Shown: positions 36,350 through 50,010 of the stretch, in pieces
Layout: every line of letters starts with the position of its first letter
Numbering within the stretch: position 1 is the stretch's first letter
Assembly (NCBI GenBank): GCA_937930555.1
Contig: CALHCH010000045.1
Span: 1-62,632, forward strand
Direction: 5' to 3'
Length of the DNA: 62,632 nt
DNA from: Candidatus Absconditabacterales bacterium
GTDB taxonomy: Bacteria; Patescibacteriota; Gracilibacteria; Absconditabacterales; Absconditicoccaceae
Made by a program: the position numbers and the translations under genes
The notes under the pieces: generated by a model
What the model saw: only the letters and a program-made list of their open reading frames with translations
Databases searched by the model: none
Told to the model about the DNA's origin: nothing

Positions 36350-38182
36350 ATGTCAGATACACCAACAATATTTAAAAACCTCGCCATAATCGCCCATGTA
36401 GATCATGGGAAGACGTCTCTAGTAGATCAGCTCCTCACCTCCTCTGGGACGATGGATCATCTGGATGGGGCAGAGCTCATCATGGATAGCAATGACCAAG
36501 AAAAAGAAAGAGGTATCACTATATATGCCAAAAACACCTCAGTCGTATGGAAGGATATCGTGATGAATGTCATCGATACGCCATGACATGCTGATTTCTG
36601 ATCTGAAGTAGAGCGTGTCCTACGTATGGTAGACTCAGTGCTACTGGTAGTAGATGCATACGAGTGACCTATGCCTCAGACCAAATTTGTACTCAAGAAA
36701 GCGCTCGAAAATGGCCTGCATCCTATCGTGGTGATCAACAAGATCGACAAACCGACCGCGAGACCTGATTGGGTAGAAGATCAGCTGTTTGATTTGTTTA
36801 TCCAGCTCGGAGCAACTGACGAGCAGACGGATTTCCCTGTGATATATACCTCCGCTCGTGATGGTTATGCATTTTTGAATTTGGATGATTTGGCTGCAGC
36901 TCAAGCAAATCCGAGTATGGAGCCATTGCTTGATTTTATCATGGAAAAAGTACCTGACGCACCACATGAGCCACAAAAGCCGTTTCGTATGCAGGTGGTC
37001 AATCTCTGATATGACAATTTTGTAGGGAGATTGGGTATCGGACGTATCGCAGAATGAACTGTGTCGGCCAATCAAGAAGTCATCGTATACAAGACAGATG
37101 GTACGACCAAAAAAGCAAAAATATCCAAGATATATCGTACGGTCTGAGTGTCTAGGATAGATGTGACAGACGGAAGATGTGGTGATGTGGTGATAGTGGC
37201 AGGTATACCAGATATCTATGTAGGAGATACTATATGAGAAGAAGGCACCACGCCATACGAGCCGATCAGTATAGATGAGCCGACATTGAGTATGGACTTT
37301 TTGGTCAATAATTCACCATTTGCCGGTAAGGAAGGAAAATATGTAACCTCCAGAAACATTGTAGATAGACTAGAAAAAGAGCTCGAAACTAATGTAGGTA
37401 TGAGAGTAGATATCCACGAATGAGGTAATAGATGTACCGTATCTGGACGTGGAGAGCTACATCTGTCTGTATTGATCGAGACGATGAGGAGGGAGTGATT
37501 TGAGCTCCAGGTATCCTCACCACAAGTGATCCTCAGGACAGATGCCAACGGCAAAAAAGAAGAACCTGTCGAGAGAGTAGCTATCACCGTAGCTGATGAT
37601 CTCTCTGGTACAGTGATCGATCTCCTAGCCAAAAGAAAGTGACTCATGCAAAATATGCAATCAGAAAACGGTCTGACCAATCTAGAGTTTGATGTACCTA
37701 CGAGATGATTGCTTGGATTTAGATCAGATTTTATCCTCGTGACCAAGGGTGAGTGACTCGTGTCATCATCATTTTCTCACTACGCACCATATATGGGAGA
37801 AATTCCAAAACGTATCAACGGATCTATCGTGTCATGATTCAAAGGCAAGACGATGAGATTTTCTATCTGGAAGCTGCAAGAAAGAGGGACGATTTTTGTC
37901 CAGCCAGCTCAGGAGCTATACGAAGGTATGGTCGTATGAGAAGCAGCCAAACCAGGTGATCTAGTGGTTAATCTCACCAAAAATAAGAATCAATCCAATA
38001 TGAGAACAGGTAAAAACGATGAAAATATGATACTCGCACCTATCAGGACACTGAGTCTAGAAGATGCGCTCAGCTACATCGGAACTGATGAGTATGTGGA
38101 GATCACACCAGAAAACATTAGAATTAGAAAAATACATCTGAAAGAGAGTGATAGAAAATTGGCTAGTAAAAAGAATGGGTAA
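36350..38182 (+). CDS. typA: GTP-binding protein TypA/BipA
   Basis: [20 protein letters not shown]...[70 protein letters not shown] glycine is TGA at 36584. Confidence 0.95.
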
Positions 38183-38200
38183 GTATTGTATAAAAATCTA

Positions 38201-38233
38201 GACGCTAGAAAAGAGATTCTAGCGTCTTTTTTT
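38201..38233 (+). terminator. Rho-independent terminator
   Basis: GACGCTAGAA-aagag-ATTCTAGCGTC followed by T7. Confidence 0.8.
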
Positions 38234-39239
38234 ATACTTCATTGATCACGTCATAGCTCAGATCAAGATTTCCCACGATAGCAAATCATATCACTGTTTG
38301 CACGCCTTCTTTTTTGAGTTTTTTTGCTGTTTCGTTGAGCGTGCTACCCGAGCCCACAAAATCATCTATAAGCAGTACTGTCTCATATTGATCCGTCTTT
38401 TCATCACGTACGTATATTGTCTCTCTTGCGTTCTCTATTCTATCCTCACGTTTTTTCAGTGATTTTTGTGGTACTTTTGTTTCTCATTGATAGTATTTTT
38501 TGATACGTATGCGTGGTAGGTCTATCTGATATAGAGCTGCATCCAGCATTTTGAGCAGCTGCTGCTCACGAGTGATGCTCCAAGGCACAAAAGCCAGAGC
38601 ATCAATCTGATGAGTGTGTATATAGCATATCAATGAGTCAATATAGATATCTATACTACGACGCAGTAGTTTGCGACTCTGAGATTGTTTGGCAAAAAAT
38701 GTTAGTTCTGCCAATTTTCACCTCCCAAAATCCATTCGCTTGTACTGATCGGCATATAGCACCATATCTAGATGAAGCTGCGATACATGCTGATCAAATG
38801 CTTGTGTAGCATCAAGCAGTCCACATGTATTACGCAGTCATTGTATATGGTCATGGATCGTGATATATGCTTCAGCTTTTTTGCCTACATCCATATTTCT
38901 TTTGGTACATCGTTGTGCTAGCCCATCATATCACGTCAGCTCAGACCCTCTAGGGGTAAATTTCAAAAATATCTCATCCAATAGATGTTTATCTTTGAAG
39001 TTATCATATATCTCACCCTTAGGTATTGATACCTTAGTGACTGGTATGGTGAGCTGATATTTGGTATGTGCACCATTACTGATCCTTAGTAGATCTCACT
39101 GCTCCACCAATACCTTGACATATCTATGCAGGATAGCTCTGCCCAACCCGCTTCTTCTGGACAATTCAGTCACACCCAAACGCTCATTTCAATCGAAATA
39201 AGTAAGGACTTTTTGTAGAGTTGTTGGTTTGTAAGTCAT
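38232..39239 (-). CDS. Winged-HTH plus ComF-like phosphoribosyltransferase fusion (paralog 2)
   Basis: N-term LQKVLTYFDGNERLGVTELSRRSGLGRAILHRYVKVLVEQGDLLRIS; C-term REDRIENARETIYVRDEKTDQYETVLLIDDFVGSGSTLNETAKKLKKEG. Confidence 0.75.
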
Positions 39240-39324
39240 AGTGTAATATTTATTGTATACTGTATACAGTAGATAGTATACTGTAAATATTTTAAAATGC
39301 AAATAATAGTTTATAACCAAGAAC

Positions 39325-40119
39325 CTAGTAATCTATCTGATCAAAAGCTTTATCTTGTAAATACTTTCTCAATTTGTCTGCATGAGTCTGCAGTCATCTA
39401 TTCTTCTTCCACATCTCGTATTTAGGAAACCTCTTTTTGAGTAAGGCAAATTCTTTTAGCAAAAATTTAATTTGTCTTGCGGCATCAAGTCGCTCTTCAT
39501 ATGCTCATACTAGAATAGGTTCGTCTACCTCAAAACGATTTGCATACAACAATGCATCATGATACTTAGTTGTAAAAATAGATAATCAGGAAACCAATCG
39601 ATTGTACTGCACTTTCACAAATCAATGATGTTTAGTTCTTAGTTTTCAAAATAGCATATGTGCTTTTAAATATTGCTGGTCCATCATAGCAAAAGATGCA
39701 TCTTCAAAAATAACATGCTCAGACTCATCAAAACGAGGTGTATATCAATCATAAAAGTTATCTCGGTGAGTTTCATCGATACCAAAAGACACATTATTCA
39801 TTTGCATAACCAAATCCATTTGATGATCGTCAGGTATATCGTAACTAGCAAGTGCGACCGTATTATTTCGTCGTTCTAGATATAGTGGCAAAAACTCATC
39901 AACATGCTGTTGTGTAAATCATTGAGTAGATGGATGTAACAATACTTTCTCAATCGATTTGTCGCTTGTATCTCACAATATCAGAGATTCAGTTCTTTTC
40001 CAGTCACTTTGTGGTGCAGCTCTACAATGCAGGCTCTCCATGCACACCATTGCAGTATTCGCATTCTTTTTTCTACTCAGATCTTCTACCGCCTTTTCAA
40101 GCTTATTACTGTTGGACAT
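39325..40119 (-). CDS. Hypothetical protein
   Basis: 264 aa in code 25: MSNSNKLEKAVEDLSRKKNANTAMVCMESLHCRAAPQSDWKRTESLILGDTSDKSIEKVLLHPSTQGFTQQHVDEFLPLYLE... Confidence 0.6.
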
Positions 40120-40138
40120 ATATAGTATAAAAAAATAC

Positions 40139-41161
40139 CTACAATCTCGTACGACCAGTATTGACGATAAGGATCTTGGCATCAGATGGTACCTGTCCAC
40201 TCATCTGCAACAACAATGCAAGTCCAGCAATACCAGATGGCTCGCAAGCAATATCTTGAGATGTCGCTATTTCCAAAGCTTTCTTGATCCATTGTTCTTG
40301 GACGATATGTACCTGAGATTTATTGCCACAAAATCATGATTGCTTATATATCTTAATCCATTGATCAGAAAAATGAACAAATGGTAGATGTGGTGAGTAA
40401 AGTTTTTCGGCAAGTGTGTTTGGATTATTTGTTGTTGCTCAAAGAAAATGACACTTTTTGAGTACTTCTATATCTCCACTAAATCTAGGATCTTTGTGTC
40501 ATAATCATGAAATTTCTTTCTTATTTACATTGAGAATGTTTTCATACAAATTGCCAGTACCAAAAGGCAGAAAGCAATACTCAGGAGATGAATTTACAAT
40601 TTCATAACTCAACCAATCATAATATCTCTGCGTAGGATCCAATGCCTCAGAAGAGGTGATATCAATTCCAGATTCATTGTTAGTTAATTGTAAAATCTCA
40701 ATAGGACTCAATAATTTTTTGGAAAGATCGGTAAGATATATTTCAGCTCATAATTTTTCAAGTTTTTCTACATATTGTTTTTCAATCTTAAAATCAACCA
40801 ATACTTTCAACGATGGAAGGTGATATTTCTTAAGCTGACTTTGTATGGCTATAGCCGCAGATCCAGAAGAGATGATCGACATGCTTGGCAACGCTCAGAT
40901 TACTTGTCATCACTTCTTCGCTTCCAAAAAGTGTTTGTATGTCACCACTATCTCCCAAGCCAACCTATCCTTATGTGTTCCAGTTGGATTGTGAGATTCA
41001 TCCTTGAGCCAGACATTACTAAATCAATCCACCTCTATCTGATAGGTAGGAGTAGCAGGAAACTTAGGATCATCTGCTGGAAATTCTGGATTGGAAGGAT
41101 CATTGTCTGATCTGACTATGATGCTGTCTAAAATTTTTTGTTCTTGCGATGTGAGTGACAT
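40139..41161 (-). CDS. PLP-dependent threonine synthase/cysteine synthase-like enzyme
   Basis: WLKDESHNPTGTHKDRLAWEIV (PLP-lysine region), ALPSMSIISSGSAAIAIQSQLKK, CFLPFGTGNLYENIL, ACEPSGIAGLALLLQ. 340 aa. Confidence 0.75.
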
Positions 41162-41195
41162 AATCTCAAAATCTATAATTCTAAAATCTAGCTAT

Positions 41196-41954
41196 CTACT
41201 CAGCATTATGCCATACGGTATCCACATCCTCATCGTCTTCTAGCATTTCTATGATTGTCTCTAGCTTTTCCTCTCATTTGGTATCTAAAGCGATAGTGTT
41301 TTCTGCTATATATGAGAGATCTGACTGCTCTATCTTTCGTCAGTTTTGTTCAAAATGATTGACTGTAGCCATAAAATTTTCTCTGGATGTGAGGATTCTG
41401 GCTATATCGTCCACTATCTCGTAGTCTTCTGCTTCAGTCTCCATCACCTCCATCTCAAACTCATCACTATCTAGGGGCAATACAGTCTCCACCTCTTTTC
41501 ACTTTATTTTTTCGATCTTAATTTTTCCACTTACAAATATTTCTCCTTTTTCTGCAAATTGTCGTCCGACACTCCCTGGATCTCACATGTTACCTCCATA
41601 TTTGGAGAGGATTGTCCTGACGCTAGCGCTAGATCTATTGGTGTTTGGTGTGACGCACTTGATATATAGCGCTACCCCACTAGGTCCATATCATTCGTAA
41701 AATATCTCCATCAGCTTTTCTCATGTATCGTTGCCAGCTCATTTGTCTATCGCTTTTTGGATCACGTCCTTGGAGAGACCTGCTTGCTTACCTTTTTTGA
41801 TAGCTGCGTCTAGAGTGGGATTGAGAGCTGGATTGTCGCCAGCTTCCGCAGCCATCTGTATGACTTTTGCTACCTTAGCATAGATTTTTGCTTTTTTGCT
41901 GTCTTGAGCAGCTTTTCTATGCTTTATATTATGTCGCTTACTATGTCAAGCCAT
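41196..41954 (-). CDS. YebC/PmpR-family protein
   Basis: MAGHSKRHNIKHRKAAQDSKKAKIYAKVAKVIQMAAEAGDNPALNPTLDAAIKKGKQAGLSKDVIQKAIDKGAGNDTGEKLMEIFYEGYGPSGVALYIKCVTPNTNRSSASVRTILSKYGGNMG. Confidence 0.95.
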
Positions 41955-42056
41955 ATTGTACAATAAATTTACAAAAATTTTACAAATACATCATCGATTG
42001 CTATACTACGTATACAATCAATTTAGGAAAAATTTATTTATCACATCTCAAAACTA

Positions 42057-42419
42057 ATGATATCTACTCAAAAAACAACAACTGCACAAAAACTCTCGAG
42101 CAATAGGTATCTCTCATTTTTGGATGGGCTCACCTACTCCATAGATGCACATGATATGACGATAGAAAAAATTGGATTTGAGGATATGATAGATATCTCC
42201 AAGTTTGGTACTGAGCTGAGCGTGGATGGCTATGAGTATAGCGTCAATGCTGTACACAAGATCAGCTTCGAATCCAAACTGTTTAAAAAATATATAGAGA
42301 AAGCTCACAATATACATCACTACTCTCACAATATATCCCTATATCTCAACAAAAATGAAAGAGCTATAGCTATTAGATTGATAGTAAATGATGAGATACT
42401 ATTAGTAGAGTTATTTTAG
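42057..42419 (+). CDS. Hypothetical protein
   Basis: 120-aa ORF followed by a terminator. Confidence 0.5.
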   Translation: MISTQKTTTAQKLSSNRYLSFLDGLTYSIDAHDMTIEKIGFEDMIDISKFGTELSVDGYEYSVNAVHKISFESKLFKKYIEKAHNIHHYSHNISLYLNKNERAIAIRLIVNDEILLVELF

Positions 42420-42460
42420 TCATGCATAACTAGTTAAGTATAGTTTTAGTTTCAAAATTT

Positions 42461-42492
42461 AAACCCAAGCAGAATACTGCTTGGGTTTATTA
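42461..42492 (+). terminator. Terminator hairpin between convergent genes
   Basis: AAACCCAAGCAG-aata-CTGCTTGGGTTT. Confidence 0.8.
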
Positions 42493-42520
42493 ATAATATA
42501 TGTCTTAGTGGTTTTTGTAT

Positions 42521-42847
42521 CTATGCGGATCTTTTAGATTTTTTGTAAACAAAACATTTAAATTTTGCTAGAATTTTATTCTGATCATCTCGAAGATAGT
42601 AGAATTCACCTCTTGAGCGATCATCCAAAACAGTTCCCATTTGCTTCTTTGAGTTACTTGCTCGAGTTTTTATATGTACTGTATAGTATATACTCTGAGC
42701 TGATTTAGTAAAAATAGTAAAATCGCTAACATCGTAAGGTGGAATAATTGACGGGTAGACCTTAATTAGTTCTACTCTTGGAGAGATAGGTACAGAGATT
42801 AGAGATCCAATATCTTTGGAGATTTTATCTCTAGCTAATTTTCTCAA
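42521..42847 (-). CDS. Hypothetical protein, UGA-free, start uncertain
   Basis: 108-aa ORF with only a TTG start; a better upstream ATG (MAKTKTKK...) is one frame off across an A8 tract. Confidence 0.45.
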   Translation of the reverse strand: MRKLARDKISKDIGSLISVPISPRVELIKVYPSIIPPYDVSDFTIFTKSAQSIYYTVHIKTRASNSKKQMGTVLDDRSRGEFYYLRDDQNKILAKFKCFVYKKSKRSA

Positions 42848-43169
42848 TTTACCCTTATTGAGCTTTTTTTTGTCTTAGTTTTTGCCATGTGTATCATTTT
42901 TAGTTATGCGGAGAATATTCTCCTGTTTTTTGTTTGAACTAATAAAGCAGTCTTCGTAGAATAGCTTTCTTTTTGTTTGATTTGCGACTTTTCGCCATCA
43001 GAGCAATATTTTTGGAAATTGGAAAGACCGGTCTACTATAGACCAAAGATTTGAAAAAATGCTTCATCATAAGCTGTAGTTTTATTTGATGATCAAAAAT
43101 TTTTTTATCCCTATTCTTATAGTCAGTAGCAATTGTATGTCAAATAGAAATACAAAAAAAACAGAGAAA

Positions 43170-43445
43170 TTACTCTCTGCAGATCTGAAATCTTCTCCTC
43201 ATCTCTCACTCCCACTCTACCATCTCAGCAAAGATCTCACTATTTCTCACAAACACACTCTCGGGATGTCACTCAGGTCGATAGACTACCATCGTCTGGA
43301 GGTTGCGATCATCGTCCACAAGCACTGCTAGCGATTCTACTCGGTATTTTTGTCATTTGTAGTGTTGATATCGTTGCTTGACAGGTAACTCTCATTGAGC
43401 TATAGCGAGATCATCAGCTATCTCTGTATAAGATTTTCTAGCCAT
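43170..43445 (-). CDS. DUF1653-like protein
   Basis: MARKSYTEIADDLAIAQGELPVKQRYQHYKGQKYRVESLAVLVDDDRNLQTMVVYRPEGHPESVFVRNSEIFAEMVEWEGEMRRRFQICRE. Confidence 0.65.
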
Positions 43446-43467
43446 TATATAGTATAAGATACAAAAT

Positions 43468-44820
43468 TTACGTAGCCGGACTTTCCAAATTATAAAATTT
43501 CATATGTTCTGCTACTCGCTGGAGTTCGACTTCTCCTGGAGGACCGTTTCTATTTTTACGCACAAAGATATTCGCCAGTCCTTTTTTGTCGGTATATGGG
43601 TCATAATAATCCTCTCTATACAACATCAATACACTATCCGCATCTTGCTCGATAGATCAGGATTCACGCAGATCAGAGAGCATTGGTCTCTTGTCAGGAC
43701 GTCATTCTACATTACGAGACAGCTGAGAAAGCGCTACTATAGGGCAGTTCAATTCTCTGGCGAGCTCCTTGAGACCTCTAGACAGCATAGATACCTCTTG
43801 GACACGATTGCCAGCGTATTTGGATCATCCAGCACTCATCAGCTGGAGGTAGTCTATCACCACCAGATCCAGATGTCATTTTTCTATCTTGAGTCTTCTG
43901 AGCTTGGATCTAAGCTCATTCAATGTCACGGCACCTTTGTCATCTAGATACATATTGGCTCCAGAGAGCTTTTCCATCGCTTCACCCAAATTGGCAAAGT
44001 CCTGATCATCCAACAATCACTTGGTGATCTTGTGCATAGGCGTCCCAGACACCGTACACAGTATCCTATCCACCAACTGCTCATTCCCCATTTCTAGAGA
44101 AAACATCGCAACGGTCTTCTTGGATTTTACAGCTGCGTTGATCATGACATTGAGAGCAAAAGCAGTCTTACCCATCGCAGGTCTTGCTGCCAGTATGATC
44201 AACTGACCAGGTTGAAATCCACCCAACACGTTGTCCAAATCAGAAAATGAGGTATTTACCTTGATCTGTTCGAGTTTGTCTGGATTGTCCACGATCTCCA
44301 TATATTCTTCTATTCTGAGATTGAGCACATCTTTGATATGCATCAGCGAGTCACTAAGATTGACCTGTGTGAGGTCAAATATACGTTTTTCTATACGTTC
44401 GAGTAATTCTGGTACAGGATCTTGATCGTAGCACTCTCCAGATATCTTCTGACACGCACTAAGGATATTACGCAATACTGCTTTCTCTTTTACTATTTTT
44501 CCATACTCTGTAGCCACTGTCGCTGTGATAGCAAATGACGCTATCTCATACAGATAATCCACACCTCATACTACTTCCAGATGATCGTTTTTGTCCAATT
44601 CGTCACTTAGAGTGATCACATCTATTGTACTCCTAGTAGACCAGAGATTTTTTAGAGCTGCAAAAATATGCTCGTGCTCCTTCTGATAAAAATCAGCTGG
44701 CTCCAAAGCTATTCAGTCCAATATATACATTACCTCATTGTCTATCAGCACCGTACTCAGCACTCATTTTTCGGCTTCTAGATGATGAGGAGGCAATTTG
44801 AGATCGTCTATATTTACCAT
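43468..44820 (-). CDS. dnaB: Replicative DNA helicase DnaB
   Basis: [26 protein letters not shown]...[24 protein letters not shown]...[17 protein letters not shown]...[33 protein letters not shown]. Confidence 0.95.
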
Positions 44821-44921
44821 ATATGGAGTTTGAAAGGTGAAAATCTACTACTAACTGAATATATCAATAACATCAATAAATACTATACAAGAAAATCTCA
44901 AAAATGATGGACCTCAAGAAA

Positions 44922-46202
44922 TTAGACAATAATTAGAAACTCACGACCAATTCCTTTCTTTTTCGCATATTCAAAAGCTTTTTGCTCTGACTGCACTTTC
45001 ATGCCTACCTCCACTCTCTTACCTTCAGCTCTGAGTTCTTGAGCTTTTTGGAGCATGGTAGTGGTCTTGGTCTCGTCTAGAAGTGGTATATAGTAAGTCT
45101 CCAGAGATAGATCCTCAGGCAACAATTCCCAACTCTCCAAAAACAATCTCATCGGCTCATCTCCAGGAGCAAATCACACTGCAGGTACAGGCTCTTTGAC
45201 ACCAAATATATCTGCCAATCAATTATATCTCCCTCATCCAAACAAAGCCCTATTGTTGTCTGAATGAAGGTCAAATACCTCAAATACCATACCATCATAA
45301 TAGTCAAATCATCTCATGAGTCACGGAGTAAATTGAATATATTGTGAATATCATAAAGCTTCTAGAGAAGTAATTGTATGATCTAAGTCTTGAATCCGAG
45401 CAGATCATTTTAGATCAGGTATGTATTCTATCAACTCATTAATTGATTCGCATTCAATATACTTCTTAAAGATCTCATACATCTCTTTCTCATCTAATCA
45501 AATATCTGGATAATCAGCAATGATTTTTCACATTGATGTAATCATGCTATCCTCACTCAACTTATCTCGCTTATCAAGCAAGCGGACTATGTTCTCTGAA
45601 ATTTGAGTTCAGTATACCATCTTCCTTGTTGGATTAGATCATTTATCTAATCAAAGCAAGAGTCATATAACTCTCCAAATTCAATCACGATGATTGATCC
45701 TTAATTCAAAAGATTTTTCTTTTGTTGTGTGAGACCCAAAAGACTTCATCAACTCTATCGACATCTGCAATACTTCCACATCTGCCATCTGAGACTCAGT
45801 ACCAAATATATCTACATTGCATTGCCAAAACTCTCTATTTCTCCCTCTCTGAGGACGCTCATTGCGATAAAAATTGGCTATACTAAACCATCTAATCGGC
45901 TTGGTATACTCACGTTGATACTTGGCGATCATGCGAGTCACAGTCGGCGTCATCTCTGGACGCAGAGCGAGATCAGATATCTCACCGTCCCTATTGGTGA
46001 TTTTTGTGAGTTCTGTGCCACCCACATCTTCGCCAGACTTGGCTTCTCGGATAGCTGCTGGCTCCACTACAGGTCACAGATACTCCTGATATCAGAATGA
46101 TTCACATACCGTCCTCCAGGTATCAAAAATATATTTGCGGACACGAAACTCTTCTGGTTTCCAGTCGGCAGTTCATTTTGGCGGGTTGAGACTAAGCGTC
46201 AT
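44922..46202 (-). CDS. hisS: Histidyl-tRNA synthetase
   Basis: MTLSLNPPKGTADWKPEEFRVRKYIFDTWRTVCESFGYQEYLGPVVEPAAIREAKSGEDVGGTELTKITNRDGEISDLALRPEMTPTVTRMIA...GLMRGFDYYDGMVFEVF...RALFGGGRYNGL. Confidence 0.93.
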
Positions 46203-46614
46203 TGGTAAATATATTAGAAATTAAATCTTGCAACTCCTTGCCATATGTTTTATAATTAAATACTTTCAACTTCTTATTTCCAGATATCATTGCAGATACT
46301 CTCTTATTGTTTTTGTTGCGAAACAAGCAAATGACTGGAATCTCTCTCGCTTCTGCGTATCAGATCTCATATCATACTCATAACGATGGATTGGTCACTT
46401 CTGCTATCACCATATCTGCCTCATCTATCCAGCCCACATCTCTAGTATAGATATATTCATCTGTGACCACTTCCTCTCACATCTCAGATAGTGTCACATC
46501 TCATATATGCTCAGTCAATACCTCTGCATACTCAGAAATATACTCTATAATTAGATTATACAGCTCCTTATCATCTCTTCATCATCTGATAGATCAGGCA
46601 AAATACACTTTCAT
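46192..46614 (-). CDS. Nucleoside 2-deoxyribosyltransferase / Rcl-like hydrolase
   Basis: MKVYFAGSIRGGRDDKELYNLIIEYISEYAEVLTEHIG...[46 protein letters not shown]. Confidence 0.8.
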
Positions 46615-46639
46615 CCTACATACATCAAAATTACAAAAA

Positions 46640-46959
46640 CTACGATCGTTTCGATTTTATATGGTCCATCTTTGTTTGTAATACTGACTCAAGGTCGATT
46701 CACAATTGATCTGCAAGCAATGATGTAGCCAATACAACATCAGCAATTTCGGCTTCCATAGCAGACATATCAAACGTTCATTTTTCGTCCCTCTGCCTCC
46801 CTCTCCAGAGCATAATTTGCTCTGCGAGCTCTCATGTTTCTTCGGTTACCTTGACCATACTAGAGAGCACAGTAAGCTCCTTACTCTCGTTTTTTCCAAA
46901 TTTTGCATCAAGTCTCGTCTGCACTCGAGCCAAGAACTTTTGTAGATCAGAGACGTGCA

Positions 46960-46960
<1 letters not shown>
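46640..46960 (-). CDS. MazG-like nucleotide pyrophosphohydrolase
   Basis: MVKVTEETGELAEQIMLWRGRQRDEKGTFDMSAMEAEIADVVLATSLLADQLGIDLESVL. Confidence 0.75.
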
Positions 46961-48585
<1,625 letters not shown>

Positions 48586-48653
48586 ATAGTTGGTATAACA
48601 ATTAAACTTCCTTACTTGTATCTATATCAACCAAAAAAGAAAATGAAAAAATG

Positions 48654-48690
48654 AAAAAAATGCTCAGCGCTTCCGCCGAGCATTTTTTTT
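48654..48690. terminator. Bidirectional terminator-like hairpin
   Basis: AAAAAAATGCTC-agcgcttccgcc-GAGCATTTTTTTT. Confidence 0.7.
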
Positions 48691-48724
48691 CTCGTATCTA
48701 ACATCTCGTATCTCAAGTCTCTCT

Positions 48725-49981
48725 TTACGCTGCCAAATTAAATAGCTCATCCTCATTATTCATTTTTTTCATCTTTGCTTTTTTTCTTGTCTTCCTACTT
48801 CACATCTGATTAAATCTCGCTATTTCATCCTCTAGTCACAACAATTTCTGTAATCATTCGTGTTCCTTGAGCTTCTGCAATACTTTTTGTTCTATCTGTC
48901 TCACACGCTCACGAGTCACGTTAAATTCTGCGCCTACTTGCTCCAATGTATACTTGGGACCGTCGATACCATATCTCATCTTGATGATCTTGGCCTCTCT
49001 CTCATCTAGCATATCCAGGATATACTCGAGATTTGCCTTGATCATCTCTTTTTCTACGTGCTGGTCTGGTCTCAGGGTAGACTCATCAGCCAAGAGGTCT
49101 CAGAGACTATCCTTACCATCATCACCCACCTCTGCATCCAATGATACATTACCAAAAATAACTTCTTCCAACTTCTTGATTTTTTTGATCGGAAAGCCTA
49201 GTTCTTTGGCTACTTCTTTGGCGGTCGCAGCTCTTCACAATGTCTGAAACAAGTTTTGCGATGCCTTGTTGTACGCATTGATCTCATCGATGAGATGCAC
49301 TGGTATACGGACGTTTTTGGTCATATCAGCGATAGACTTGGTGATAGATTGCTTGATCCATCGCGTCGCATAGGTACTAAATTTGAAGTCCTTATCAGGA
49401 TCAAACTTTTCTATCGCTTTGATCAGACCTGTATTTCCCTCTTGGATCAGATCCATAAATGGAAGTCTGGATCACAAAAACTTTTTGGCAATAGAAATCA
49501 CCAATCTCAGATTAGAAGCAATGAGTTTTTTTCTTGCTGCGTCTTCGTTTTCACCATATCTGATAGCATATGCCAACTCCTTTTCTTCATCAGCCGTGAG
49601 GAGGGGTATTTTTGATATCTCATTAAAATACAGCTTGATGAAGTCCTTATATTGCTTGTCATTGATAGTATATGACGTATCATACAATGCCACCTTACCT
49701 AGCTTGGACTCTACCTGCTGCTCTTTGAGCTCTTTGATCAAGATATCTTCGATCGTCTCCACCTTGATATTGAGCTTGTCCACCAGATCATAAAATCTCT
49801 CCAACACCTCTACTTGCTGATCAATATCATCCACCTCGGTGAGTATCTCATCCTCAGTGACATATCATTTTTCCAATCATCTTCTCAACAATTTTTGCAA
49901 TGGAGTGTTTAGCTCCTTGATGTCATCAAGTAGCTTGTCTCGCAATGCTAATCTAGCTTTGGTTACCTGAGTTATGCTCAT
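48725..49981 (-). CDS. rpoD: RNA polymerase primary sigma factor
   Basis: [62 protein letters not shown]...[12 protein letters not shown]...[29 protein letters not shown]. Confidence 0.95.
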
Positions 49982-50010
49982 AAGATAAATAATTAGTAAA
50001 CCTATGTGTA

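Noticed and set aside
37216-37746. 176-aa minus-strand ORF
   Set aside because: Antisense to typA.
43504-43947. 147-aa plus-strand ORF
   Set aside because: Antisense to the dnaB C-terminus with matching conserved motifs on the minus strand.
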